A DNA stretch of 64,000 nucleotides. It comes from Linnemannia elongata. Taxonomy: Eukaryota; Mortierellomycota; Mortierellomycetes; Mortierellales; Mortierellaceae. The stretch is from the NCBI GenBank assembly GCA_036320915.1, contig JAXBDG010000008.1:2604001-2668000 (forward strand). The letters are read 5' to 3'. This document shows, piece by piece, positions 42,111 to 55,750 of the stretch. Position 1 is the stretch's first letter, and each line of letters opens with the position of its first letter. The translations under genes and the position numbers were made by a program. The notes beneath the pieces are model-generated. The model was given only the letters and a program-made list of their open reading frames with translations, did not search any database and was not told where the DNA came from.

Positions 42111-45100
42111 TTAAGAGTAGATACGGCCGAGAGAGGTAAGAAGACGCGGGTAGGGACCTGTCTGGGGAGAAGAAATCGCATGCTGCTGCTGCTGTTGCTG
42201 GGGATGATGAAGTCCAGACATAGACTCATGATGGCCATGGCCGCCACGACCGTGCTCAAAGGCATGCATGTCAGGGCTCTGGATTGACGAAGGTGGTCCA
42301 CTAGTAGCAGTGGTAGGAGGGCCAGAAGGAGGAGGAGGTCCTTGTTGTTCGAACCGTGCTCGAGTTCGTGCATCTTCGGGCGATGGCTCAGCTCTTCGCT
42401 TGTTGCCCGAGAAGCTGGCTGTTGACTGAGGCGTCAACGGGGATGCAATCGAGTCTATTTGCAAGGGCATAATGAATAGAGCATGTTAGCGAATGCACGT
42501 AGCACCAAATAATACACACAATTCGTAATCAAAAGCGACAACAAAAAAAGGGCTTACCTCGGCGTCCATGAGCAGCAGCATCGGACATCTGGTCAATTCG
42601 CTCACGCATCCATCCAATAGTTCGATCCTGCGAAACCTGGTTCTGTTGAAGCTTCTGGGTGTACTGTCTCAAGGACATGTAAGCTTCCTCGACAGACTGG
42701 AGTCGATGTTCGAGTTCTTTGATGACAACATACGGATCTCCTGTCTTTGAGGAGAGCGAGGAGCCTGATGCAGGAGGACCCGAAAACGGTGGCAGGACAA
42801 TTGATGCTGCCGCTGCAGATGGCGACAGAGTGGGTGAACCGGTAGCGCCGGCAGGTGCGTGGTGGTGTGGTGGGATTAATTGAGCGTTAGAGGAAGGGGG
42901 AGGGGGAGCGTGGGGGGTGTTGAAAGTGCTACCAGAGGGTAATGAGGGACTCGGCTGTGGCAGATCCTTTGGAATGGCGCCTCCTCCCATGGAATGTAAT
43001 CGACCATGTCGATGCTGCGAGTCATGGCGCTGTTGTTGTTGTTGATGGTTAGAGTGATATTGCTGCGAGTGTTGCGGGTGCATGGGCGGCGAGGATAATG
43101 CAGGATGAGAACGCATGTGCTCCGGAGGCACCGAACCATGGCGACCAGCCGCACCTTCGTCTCTTCCAACAGCCTCTGCAGGTGGGAGATGATGACCGGC
43201 GGCGACTGGCCAAGGACCTCGTGGAGACGACGAGGACGACAATGGGGCACCCGCGGGACCATCACTCATTGAGCCATGATGGTGGTGATGCCTAGGTGGC
43301 CGATGAGGCGAGTCCTGTACGTGGTGAGGCTGTCCAAACCCAAGACCATTCGCGGACGTTGGGCTAAGCGCGCTATCTGAGTTGCGATGTCCAACACGAG
43401 GACCACCTGAATGGTGAGGGCCAGAAGGGGATGATGAAACTGCATCAGCACCCAAAGCAAAGAGACTGCCCTTCTCATAGGAGATCCCTCTGGTCAAGCT
43501 ACGGTTACGAAGATGACCAACCGCTGCAATCGCCGACCGTTCCTCAGGAGCGGATGGAGGACCATGCGGGTCTGACGAAGAAGGGTGGAATCCACTGTAT
43601 CCAGTTGGTGGTGGTAACCGGCCATGTGGAGGATCGTGAGCAGCATGTGGTGACACGGATGAAGCCTTGACAGCGTATCGTTCATCGGAATGAAAGTGTT
43701 GGCGTTGATATCCAGGGAATGCCTGTGCACAAAAGACAAGAGAGGAGAAACAGGAAATCGTGAGGTCAGTCAAAGTTGTTTGTTAGAGTTGAATGAACGG
43801 AGCGAGATAAAGAATTTTGGTGGCGTAACTTACCATCGTATCACCTCGGCCCTCGGGGTGGTGGTGGTGGTCTCTTGGGCTGTCGTTCATCGACGGCTGT
43901 CGGCCTGTAGCAATATGTCGAGACGTGGGAGAAGAACCGTTCTCGCCATGACGAGCCTTTTTTTTATCGGTCGATGGATTAAAGGAGGATGAAGGGGCAT
44001 TAAGGAAAAAGGAGTGTTCAGTTCATCATTCGCACCGCTGCTGTGTTTGAAAGTGGCAATGAATGCAAAAGCAAGGTCGTGTGGTCAATCAATCTATACC
44101 TGCATATGCCCCAGTCCTCCAGCTTGTGGCGGAGGAGGCGGAGGCCCATCTCCGCTGTTCGATCGAGAGCGATCGTTTCTTTGAAGAAAGTACCCCTTTC
44201 CATGTTCAAACACAACCCTTGACGTCGCTGGTGCAGTGTTCATTGACCTGGCAGACTTGCGTTTAATGTTAGCTCGCAGGTGAGGAAAGTCACGCTGGAA
44301 CTGTGGGTGATAGAACTGCCATCGCTGGGACTCAGGTCTTTTCCTGTTCAGCGTCGATTCTTCTAGATTGAAATGTTCAATTGGTGAAATAAGAAAGAAA
44401 GAAGGAAAGAACAAAAGAGCGGCGGCGGGGCGGCGAAAGCAACAGCGATGGGTTAGGGATTTTCAGATTTTATTGGGGAGGTGGGGATGGAAGAGGACAA
44501 AGAAATTTCTTTTGCTCCCTCGCTCCCACGATCCAAAATTAAAGGGAAAAAGAAAAAAGAAATAACAAACAATGAGTTGCATGCAGCGGGATGGATTATC
44601 CAGTCAATCAAACTTACCTCGATCATAGCGGTAGACTGCACCGATGGGGAAAAGAATGACAAAGGAAAATAAGTAGCAAAAGGGCGAAAAGATAGCAAGA
44701 AAAAAATAAAACAAAGGACTTGGGTGAGTATCCAACAATCCGGTCACAACCGACGTCAGGCAAAGGTGCTGCACACAATTCCCACGGGAAAAAAGAAGGA
44801 AAGGAATAGATAGGCAGGGGTGGTTGGATGACACACTTACTCTTATGGAATCCGTACACTGTTTTGTTTGTTCAGGAATGAAAAAGAGGTGTGGGGCGTA
44901 CGTGTTAATTGCAATTATTGCATATGAACGAGTGAGCCACGATAGTCAGGGTCCGCACCCGTGCCGTGTTCATGTATGAAGTTATGAAGTGCATGATTGA
45001 TCGCGAATTTATCGATCTATTTGCCATCCATTTCAATACACGGAACGGAAAAGAAACACGAACAGCGACAGAAAAAAAAGGAATTGATCAACTTACTGTT

Positions 45101-46410
45101 CAATTGACGGACAAAGCTCTGCCAGTTGTTGTGCTTAAAGAACCGTGGCAGGATGGTGTCCGAGAGCTCGACACAGTTGTAGACATAGAACATATCTCCT
45201 TCTTTGGCCCATGAGATGAGATGTTGAATCGATGGATCTTCTACCATCCTATTTTACATCATGAGTAGAGCAAAATATAACCAAACACGATACGAAAAGA
45301 CGATTGCAGAGGAGGACAATAGGGTCAGTAACGAGAATCTTGAGCGCAATTGACCAGGGTGCATTATTACGAGATGAAAGAACAATAAACAAAAAGCGCG
45401 TTCTTTTGATACATGTGGTCAGGGTCAAAGTGTAAACCTTACTTGAACAACTTGTCGACAAACATGCTCCGCACCTTGACAGGCTTCTGGTTGTGATACA
45501 TCGAAAAGGTGAGGCTGCATGTCTCGTCCTCATTCTTGGCCGTGCCATCGCGTTCCTTCGAGTTGCGGCCATCTTCATCATTTTCCTCTGAACCTTCCTC
45601 ATCCTCATCCTCTTCACCATCCTCGCCCTCTTGAATGTTCTCGTCCGAGATATTCTCATCAAACTCGGCATCCTCCACTGGCTGACCGTTACTTCGGGCC
45701 GAGGGACTCTGCTCGTTCTGATGGTGACGATGATGGTGATTACGATGGTCTCGGTCTCCATGACCCCCTTCACCGTGTATCCGGCCAGCGTCAAAGTGAC
45801 GGTTGTACGGATTGAAGCGATGTTCCTCAGAGGTAGATCGGACAGAGGTTGGTCGGCGTTGTGGTTCGGACGTGTTGTTTTCGCGTTCAAGGTGAGCACC
45901 ACTCCAATGGCCGTTGCCACCACCGTGCATCTCGGGGTCACGAGATTCCCTGCCAATACGATAGTCGTCGCGTTGGTGGTGAAGGTTGTTGTTGTGGTGC
46001 TGTTGTTGTTGATGATGATCGTCAAAGCTATGGCTTCTCTGACGTTTGTCGTTGGGAGGTGCGATATAAGCTTGCTGTGCCTGTGTCTGTGTTTGTGTCA
46101 TGTGTTCAGGGGAGTTACTTGTTGAATGTTGACGATAGTGCTGTGAATGATGGTTGCTGTTGTGTCCATGAGCGGAAGGAGAGGAAGGGGAAGCATCTTG
46201 AATGTCTTCTTCGGAATGGTGAGATAGGATGCCTGGCGCAAGGTGGTGTGTGCGTCGAGAAGTGTCATCGGATAAGGAGTGATGTTGTTGTTGTTGTTGT
46301 TGTTGTTGTTGGCGGCGGTGGGCCACATCTTGATCTTGATCTTCTCGAAAGTGTGGTTTGCTTGTTAGGTCTGACGAAACGTCCTCCTGAATCGAGGTGG
46401 AGACAGTCAT
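42111..46410 (-). CDS. Heat-shock-factor-family transcription factor, 8 exons including two 18-nt microexons
   Basis: Sequence-specific DNA-binding regulator. Exons 46410-45443, 45248-45097, 44858-44841, 44635-44618, 44362-44100, 43956-43834, 43722-42558 and 42454-42111 keep frame (1016 aa). The HSF domain lies at about residues 295-425: FVDKLFK-MVEDPSIQHLISWAKEGDMFYV, LPRFFKHNNWQSFVRQLN-MYGFHK-IYRYDR-EESTLNRKRPESQRWQFYHPQFQRDFPHLRANIKRK. FKHNNWxSFVRQLNMYGFHK is the recognition helix region. Exons 3 and 4 are 18 nt each and encode MYGFHK and IYRYDR. A coiled coil at about 847-895 (VIKELEHRLQSVEEAYMSLRQYTQKL) may be the trimerisation region. N- and C-terminal parts are His/Gln/Pro/Ser-rich; the N-terminal part has an acidic stretch. 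It is closer in style to Sfl1/Mga1-like factors than to canonical HSF1, but that is uncertain. Confidence 0.9.
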
Positions 46411-48447
46411 TGCTCGATAGTGTTGGGTTGAAAGGGGGGATGAAGAGAGAGGGAGGGCGAGGGGCGTTGGAGATGGTTGGGGCGGGCTGTTCCTTTTAAG
46501 TAAATAGGAGGGAGGAGGGAGAGGGAGAAGCGTTGAAGGCGGGAAAATAAGGATGTGTAAGAGTGGAAAGAAGATGGTTGGACGAGGTTGGCGTCGATGA
46601 TGGTTATGATGTGAACTTGTGTGTTTAGTTTAGGGTTAAGATTGATTGGAGAATTATCCTGGGTGGAAAAGGAGAGGGGATAGAAGGGTGAATAGGGAGG
46701 GAGGGAGGGTGACTGAAGTGATGGTGAAGGCAGGGTGGATGGGGGCGAGGAAGGTGGATGGGATGTGGGAGAGGGAAAGTGGAGAAGAGGAAAAGAAGAG
46801 GGTTCAAATTAGTCGATGAGTGAGAGAAAAAAAAAGTGGAGGGAAGAGTGGAAGAAAAAGGAGTAGAGGTAGAGAGGGGGGGGGGGAGTGAATTGAGGTT
46901 GAGTTAAGAAATAAAAAGAGAAAAGAGGTCAAGGAAAGAGCTATTTCACATTGGGGATTAACATTTGTTTGTTTAGGAGGACGATGTGGATGTGGATGGA
47001 TAACTGAGCAATTGAATAGAGAACAAGCTAGCTATGAGATAGCTGTTTATGAGCTGTTGGTAGGGGGCCGGGTCGGGGTTAGCTTATGGTTGAGAAAGGG
47101 ATGGTGTTGGATATGATTGGGGATTAATACAAAACAGAGATAAAGAATAATGAAAAAAAGAAAGCAAAGGAGCCGAAGATAATGTTGTTTGTATGTTACT
47201 TTTTTTGTCGGGGCTCGTGAAAACCAAAAAAAAAAAAAAGGAAAGAAGAAAAGAAAAGGAAAAAAGAAGTGGGCGCTTCAAAAAGGCGAAAAGGATCCGT
47301 GCGAGGAACTGGACGGGCAGGTGAATGTGTACCTGGCTTTTGACAGAAGCGAGCAGGTTAAACGAGAAAAAGAAGGCGTTGAGTTGACGATTGATGTGTC
47401 GATTAAAGAAGAATGGAGAAGGTAAGGGAGGAAGTACGATGATGGAATGGGATGTTGAAGGAAGGTTGATAAATTAAGGCAATGCACAAACGATCAGCAA
47501 CCACACTAATGGACGGAGGCGCGGGGGATATGAGGATGAAAGGAAAGGAAAGAAGCGAAATGGGTGATGAATGGGAAGAAGAGTTTATAGAGGAGAAGAC
47601 TTACTAGCCAAGTGGTGGGCTAATGGAGTGGATGGTGATGATGTGGAGGACGGCGATATAACGATGGCGATGGCGATGATGAAGGTGGCGGAGACAAAGG
47701 TAAAGGGCTGGAGGAGAAGAAGGAAGAAGAGAGAGGAGTAGGATGTGATGGTTGGTGGTGAGAGGATGAAATGAAGACAGATGAGCACATGGAAGGGAAA
47801 TAGGAGAGAAGGAAAGGAGGAGAGAAGAAAAGAGAGAGGCAGAGAGAGAGAGAGAGAGAGAGTGAGAGAGAGTGAGAGAGGGAATGTGAAAGTAGTGATT
47901 CAAAAGGGAAAGAAAAAAATGGAGGGAAGTGGAGAAAAGAGAAAAGAGAGAGAGAAAGTAACGAACCAAATGAAGGATGAAGGATGGATGGTGAGGTGAT
48001 GCCCGTGAAGACGGGAGAAAAAGGAGATAAAGAGAGACACCGAGAGAGGTTAAGAAAAAAAGGGTCAATGAATTGGAAGAAAAGGGAAGTCAAGGAAAAG
48101 GACGAGGAACACTTTTTCTGCACCATGGGACCATGAATGCCTTGGACAATGAAATCGAAAAGAACAAAGAATGAAAGAATGAATTGGTAAAATAAAATAA
48201 AATAACAGTAATGCGGCAATGCATGGATGGGATAGATGGAATCAAAAAAAATGGGCGAATACATGATTAAAAAGGGTGATAAAGAACCATGAATTGATTG
48301 ATTGAGTGCAGCAGCAACGATGATTGAATTGAATCAACCTTGAATGCCAAAAAGGAAAACAACAACACATAACCCATTGAACAATGATGCACATCCAAAT
48401 GAACATTGGAGGTTAGTCATCAGATAAATAAACGAACAAAAGAAAAG

Positions 48448-48480
<33 letters not shown>

Positions 48481-49594
48481 CGTTGAGTAGCAAGAGTACG
48501 TAAAGTAAAACATAAACAAAAATGCATAGCTCCCTTACTTCTTCTTCGACTACTTCGCTTCTGTCTTGGCTTTGTCCTCGCATCTCTCATTATTCTTCTC
48601 TTACACGGCCATGGTTATCCATCCATGCATCCGCGAATACTTTTTCTCTCTATTGTTTCTTCCTTAGTTTCGTGTTGATGCTCTGGAGTTGGCGACGGGT
48701 CTTTCCTTCTCTTGTTTCTTCAATTGTTTTGGTTCCCTCAGACTTTATCCGGTAATTCACTCCACACCTTCCTTCGATCCCTTCCTTCCAAGAAAAAACA
48801 TCAACACGGAAACAATCGAAATGAATCCGAAAAAAAAAAAAAAAAAAAATGGCATCGTGCATATGAAGGATGTTCCCTCTCCTTCATCGATGTACATATT
48901 GACCCATGTCAACACCAAGAAGAAAGAGAGCTTTGAAAATGCACCCTGTTGTCTACTGTCATGGATGGACATGTGCTTGAGGCAAAAATAAAGGAAAAAA
49001 CAACACAATTGGCCCAAGCAACGCTGGAAAACAACACATGCAACTCCATTTTTTCAACGGAAATCCGAATGAGAAAAGAGTGCGATGGACGATTGAATTG
49101 AAGTGAGCCATCTTATGCGTAGGAAGGAAAGAAAGAAGGGGAAAGCGTTGAGCGAGTGAGCACTTACGATTTAGAAGGTCCTTTGCTGAAAGAAACCGGC
49201 TAGAGAGTGAGAATAAGTTTTGTGTCTAGAAAAGATGCAAGCGGCGAGCAAGGAAAAGAAGTCGTTCTTGATGTTAGACTGTGTTCAAAATGATAGGAGG
49301 AGCGTTTAGAGTAAACCCCCCAAGTACAAACACGAACGCATAGGACACATTTCCCTCGTTCACTTCGGTTGAAACTGAAAGAAAGAAAAAAAATACATGT
49401 GTCAGCACATTACACAAAAAAAAGAGAATAGAAAGGGCAGGCGAGAAAGTAAGAAGAAAAATAATGAGCAAAAAAGAAGAGCAAGAGTCGTCTCGAGGAA
49501 GAACAAGAAGAAAAATAGAACAACTCAATATCTATAATGTTTGTTGCAATCAGTCAGTCGATTGAATGTAAAAACAAAAACATTAGAGTGGATT

Positions 49595-49632
<38 letters not shown>

Positions 49633-50504
49633 AAAAGAAATAATGGACCCTGCCAGTGTGCTTGGCGTTAGTCCAACCTTCTGGTTCCGAACAGATGAAA
49701 GACATAGAGTCCACGAAACAAAACCTACAGCGGCGATAAATAATAAAATAATCGAAAGCTTCGATCGCGAATGAGTGAGTGGATGGAATGGATGATGGGA
49801 AACAGCCCGAACTGACACGGAAATATGAAAAGTATGCCCACGCGCACCCTTGTTCACCCTGTCTCCTTTACACACATTCAGTACACTCAGTCACAGGCAC
49901 ACGAGGAGATAGAGAAAAATAAGGGAGGGAGCCAACAAAGAAACAATAGTGTATCATTTTTAGCAGGATCGATGAGAACCCCTATGAACAATCAATAACA
50001 ACAACAATCCTCTCATCCCCACCACTTTTCATCCTAACACTATCCATCTCATCCATCACCGAGCAGTAGCTTCTTTTTCCCGCCCTTCTCTTTTTCCTCC
50101 CCCTTTTTGGCGCCTGTTCACTCAAAGAGACACGACTAACAGTTTCCTATTCTTGGAGCAAGCCGAGGGAAGTAGAAGGAATAAACCGAGGAAGGAGACT
50201 GGAGAAAAACCCTTTTTTTTTTTTTTTTTTTTTGTCTACGCCCTCTCTTTCTTAGATTGCAGTCCAAGGATCATACTTAAAATTACATCGACAACGGAAA
50301 AACAACGTTCGATGGGGTCCAAATGTGACAGAGGAGGAGAGAGGAGGGAAGGGAAGCGAGGTCGATTATGAATGAGGGTTCATGGGGGAAGGGGGCGCCT
50401 GAAGGAACAGACAAAAAAAAAGGGAAGTGGAAAAGAGGGAGGAAAGGAGGGAGGAAGATGAATTACGGTTGTTGCTAGTTGTTTCTTGTTTGTCTGATGC
50501 GAAG

Positions 50505-50542
<38 letters not shown>

Positions 50543-53500
50543 TGGAAGTGAAGAAGGATAGAGAAGAGGGGGACCGAACCATGGACAAATGGAGTAACCA
50601 TCCTCACTTCGTTATTCTTTCACTTTTTGCTCAACAAAACCCAGGACTACCATCGATTGTTCTTAACCTTAACCATCCATATCCAAGCGTATATACAAAA
50701 GAAAATAAAACAAAAATATAAACACTCATAGAGCTACATTCATACGGAGTGAGCAGACCCCCCTAGGGCGCGTGAAATATAACGGAGGATGACGAAGTCG
50801 AAAAGGAAAGGAAAGGAAAAGAGAGGAAAAGAGAGGAAAGGAAGAGGGAGCATCCGGAGAAACGGAGGTGCGGACTGGGGAAAGGGGCGGCGTCGCAGTA
50901 AATGATGGACGTACAACTGCCAGTTAATTGATGGATGAACGAATGAACGACAAGAAAAAATACAGGCACAAATCGTGAGGAATAGGGAGGAGAGAAAGTA
51001 AGCAGTGTAAGTTAAAAAGAAGGAAGAACGGGAGGAAAAGTAGGGGGCGAGGAAGGGAGAAGGAAGAGCACTGTGTGCAAATGATCGATTATGCGCGCTC
51101 TCAACTGTTCCTTTTCTTCTTGAGAAAAATAAGAAAAGGGCCAAACGTGCAAACGAAGGCAGTAAGGAGAGAGTCAGAAGGGGCAAAGTTAAAGGAAAAG
51201 GAGAGAAAGGAGAGTACGAAACCAACGATGATGAGGAAAGAGAGAAGCAGACCAAACTAAAAGAGGCGAGAAGTTTATGCGAACGCACCCACGCACTTCT
51301 TCGGGTGTTGATTGTTGTTGGCGGCATTACCCATAGAAGAAGAAAATAAAACAAGAAATAAACAATTCGGCCAACCTGGCTGTTTTATCCATCCATCGGA
51401 ATGCGTAGAGCAAAAAAGAATGAATGAATGACCAAAGGGGTGAAAAAGGCAAAGAAAAAAAAAAATGGACGGACCAACGAAGGAAAGAAGGAACGATGGA
51501 AATGGGCAAATAGCGAGGGGGGAGGAAAAAAAGGAGGGGAAGAGGAACGAGCGAACGACCACAAGGAGGGACGTGGGTTGATGATGATGGTGGTTATTGT
51601 TTTGTTGTTGATAGCGAGAATGGAGCCAACTTTGTTTTTTTGCGGGTTTGGTCTGGTCTGGTCTGGGTTGTGTTGTGCAAGTGTCATCTTTTTGGACGAT
51701 AGTGCATGCACAAGGGCAGGGCAAGGGAGGGAAAAAAGAAAAGGCAAAACAGTGGGAGAGCTTTCCCTGAGAGCTCGCTTTGCTTTTCTTGTCTGCCAAT
51801 CCATCATTGGCGCACATCTGCCTTAAGTACAGTACAGTCAACACACGATGGGAAGAACCGATTAGTTTTGCCCCTATTGTATTGTTTTGTTGCTGATGTT
51901 TCTTTCCTCTTTTGGGCTGCGCGTAGTTTTCTTTGGGACCGTGATGGCTCTTATGATGACGACTGAAGGAAGGGGACACGTTGGCGTGCATGGGATGGGC
52001 AAGGCGATGGATAGGATGGATAGGAAAATGGATCTGGGGAAAAGGGCTTATTGGTACCCCTCACTCTTTCTGTTCTCACTGCGTTATCAATCTTGTTTTA
52101 ATCGGCGCCGTCTCTCCTCAATCCTGATCCCTAATCCCTCACCCACTCCCATCCCCTCTGTCTTTGTCAGCCCATCCATGAGCAACCAACTGGAGCAGAT
52201 AAAAACCATAAAAAAACGCGTGCATATTCTCGGGAAGAATGAAGGAACGAAAGAATGAAAAAGACGACGACAAAATGCACCGACTACACAACCAAACAGA
52301 AAAATAACAATCCCCACAAACCTACTGTACAGTTGCGATAACAAGGACAACAAAAGAAAAAAACAACCAAGCGATCCTTCTCGATATCATATCGCGCCCA
52401 CGCAACGATATTTTCATCGCTTTTTTGAGATCTTGGACAGAAGCAAATAAACAACAGCAACAACAGCAATAACAGAACAAAAGGAAGGATCGTAGCAACA
52501 CAGTACAGCAAAAAAAAAAACGACCGTTCCAGCCCTCTTCGTTCCATTCCTTTCTTTACATTGCGATCTTCTTTCTCACTTTCAATGAACCCCTTCGCCC
52601 ATGCCCCCCTTGCCCTTCACGTTTTCGTTAGCTCGTTTGTTCGTTTGATTGATTGTTCGTGCGCGGATATTTTTCAACCCCTTCAAAGTGCCATGCGAGG
52701 TTTTTCTTCCTTTCCTGTAGTGACGATTGTGACAGAACAAAGGGGGTTGAAAAGAAGGAGAAAGGAAAGATGCACTGATGGACAACCAAAAACGAAAAAC
52801 AAACCGTTGGAAAACTGCCGCAATAAAAAAAAATAAAAATAAAAATAAAAATGAAAAAATGCCCTTGAGAAGGGGAAGGAAGAAACTTGTCCTTGAAGGA
52901 GACAGAACAAGAGAAAACCAAGGGAAAAAAATAACTATCAAACCACATCTACATCAGTAAACTCATTGCCATTCGTTTGTTGCCTTACCTTTTTGTTTGA
53001 CTGGATCTTCGTTCTTACGATTTAGGTTACTAAAGAGTGGGAAAATTGAAACGAAGTTTAGCTATTTAGCCACTGAGAAAAAGTATGAAATGATATGTAA
53101 CCAAAGTGTATCCCGAGTAAAGTACGAAAGCTTTCATCGGTTGGGGAAGGTGAGAAGCAGGAGGCTGTTGAGAGAAACACCAAGTAAACACGAGGGTGCT
53201 TCTTTTGAGATAAAGAAGGATTGTGAGACGGTTTGGCGATGATGGATGATGGATCAAATCAAACCATCGGCAAAGAAAAAAACACGCCGTCTTCAATGCA
53301 ACACGCATGGAAAGATATAAGGATTGGCACTTGTACTGGATGCACGTACATGCGTACACGAAGGGATATGATGGAGATAAAAGAAGGAGAGAGATATGTG
53401 GAAGTGTAGTTGTTGGATGAATGAGTGGATGTGATGATGTGGCTGTTGGTACCTGACATACAATACGGAGAGAGTAGACAAGGAGAAAGAAGGAAAGGAA

Positions 53501-53995
53501 CCGGGTTGGGTGTGAAGCAAAAAGAAGGAATGATGACTGAAAGAAAATGAGGAGACGATAAACAGGAAAGAAAGAAAACACAGAAAAGGAAATCGTCAAT
53601 CAGATAGTGAAAACGTTTTAAGAAAGACGCGGGAGAGAGAAGGCGTGATGAGAGAGGGAGAGGGTTCATGCGACGAATCAGAGACGAGAGTAAACCCGAG
53701 CCACGGATGAACGCCTGGGAGCAAGAGAGAGGGTAAGTGGATGAGAGAGGATGAGAAAGGAAAACCAAACCCTTGTGTGGGATGCATGGGGATTGCATAT
53801 ATGTTTTTTGATGTTGTTTGAGAAGGCGTTAATGTTGAGTTGTGATTTGGGTTATTGTATCTGTGTGTGTTGATGTGCTGAGTGTGTAGGAACGTGAGCA
53901 TTTTCTTGTTTTTTTCTAGAGAAGAAGGTAAGGAGAGAGGGCCCTGTCCGGTGGTTACTCAAAGCAAACAGACCAACAAGAAAAAAATATGAGAG

Positions 53996-54000
<5 letters not shown>

Positions 54001-54049
<49 letters not shown>
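54001..54049. repeat. (AC)24 microsatellite
   Basis: Perfect AC dinucleotide repeat of 49 nt, followed by imperfect ACACATAC units to about 54062. Confidence 0.97.
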
Positions 54050-54055
<6 letters not shown>

Positions 54056-55716
54056 TACACACCCAGTCCAATCCAATCCGTTTCTCTCTTTCTTTGTTTA
54101 TGTTTACTCACATTTCAATCGATAAGCATGAGAAATGTAAACAAGGATAGAAATCCCTTCTGGCATCCCTTTCTTTATACTGTTGGCATGTGCAGAGTAA
54201 TTAAGGAATTTCACCCAATTTTGATTAATGAGTACTTGAATGTACTGTACGAAGGTGGAGGGTACCCACAAGAAAGAAGAATGATGATAGATGTTCGGTT
54301 AAGGATGCATAGGTAGCTCATACACCAAGCGAGGACAGTGGGTTGTAAAGTGCACAGGGGAGGAACAATGAATGATACAGAGAATAAGGGGGCATTTTAT
54401 ATGTTTGGAGTGAGTTGTGGAGAAGAACAAAGCGGATGCTTTTAGGAGCCAAATGACTTTTGTGGTTATTGATGCGGGCGTAAATGTAACCGTAAGGATT
54501 GAGAATGTAGTTAACCAGGGAGCATATCCCAGGGGGGTAAAAAGAGAAAAGGCTAAATTTCAAATAAAAGGTGAACAAGCATACCCATGAGTTACATTCA
54601 ATGCTCCTCTTATGTGGTTATTATTTGCCCGCCTAAATAACGCGACGTTTTGCCACCATGGAAAGAAAATCAACAAACAAAAACATGTTTTGGTTGGATG
54701 TTTCCAATAACCCCCGAAAGAATGCCTTCTTTGCCTCTCCAATGCTCTCCTTTTTTTTCTTTCATCTCCGAGCACAATATCCCTCCGAGGATGCTGCGCT
54801 GTTCCATTCTTTGCATGGTGGTAGGGCCATGGACGAATCTATGATGGACGTCAACATAGAAATGAATATGCTATTTTTTACCTTTCTGATGGATGGGTTA
54901 CTAACACAACAAGTGAGACACGACGCGTGAATAGGTAGGGCCGTGTATTCGTGAATGATGGAAAAATAAGGGTAAATTAGAAGCGAGAAGGGAAAAAAGA
55001 GGGAATGAATGTAAAATAAAATGGAATGAATGAGAAAGAAATGAACGTTCATCCATTTCGAATGAGCTAAAGACAGGTATAAAAAAGGGAGGGAGGGAGC
55101 CGGGGGAACCGTGGGGATACAGTGGTGATCGGGGTAACAATTCAAAAGGAAAGGCATAGCGAGTTGAGAATAACAAGAAAGTGGCGCCTTCCCTCACTTG
55201 GACCTCTCCGGTTGGCCAAACGGCTCTCGGGCGCGGGAAGATTCCTGCTCCAGTCCAGTCAACAGTCAAAAGTGAGAAAGAGATAGTTCCAACATGGTAT
55301 CTGCGCAACATACACCACACACTTCCCCCTCCCTCCCCAACACGGGTGGGGGATAAAAACAAAATTCGAGCCCAAGAGGGGAGCAGCTCAACACGGTCCA
55401 CTACTATCTGTTCTCTTTGGTTGGTCACTCTTTTTTTGGCCCTCCCTTTCTCCGTTCGTTGAGCTTTAAGAACTTTATGACGGACGAGTTCGTTTACTAA
55501 CCAGACAATCGCATAATGGAAGCACCGCGCCAGTTACTTTTTCCTTTTTATTATTTTTTGATCCTCCGTCGTTCATTCTCCATCTCTTCTGCTTTCACCT
55601 GCGGAGAAAAAAAAGGTTAGCATACTTGTTGTGGGCACAGGAGATAAAGCTGAGAACGAACAGTTCTGCGAAAATTGGGATAGGGTGAGAAGGATAAGGC
55701 AAAGGAGCGAGCAAGA

Positions 55717-55750
<34 letters not shown>

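Noticed and set aside
47604..48264. Long minus-strand frames of Ser/Leu/Phe (also at 50740-51354, 53066-53798)
   Set aside because: They are translations of pyrimidine runs, overlap each other in several frames and show no domain or codon signal.
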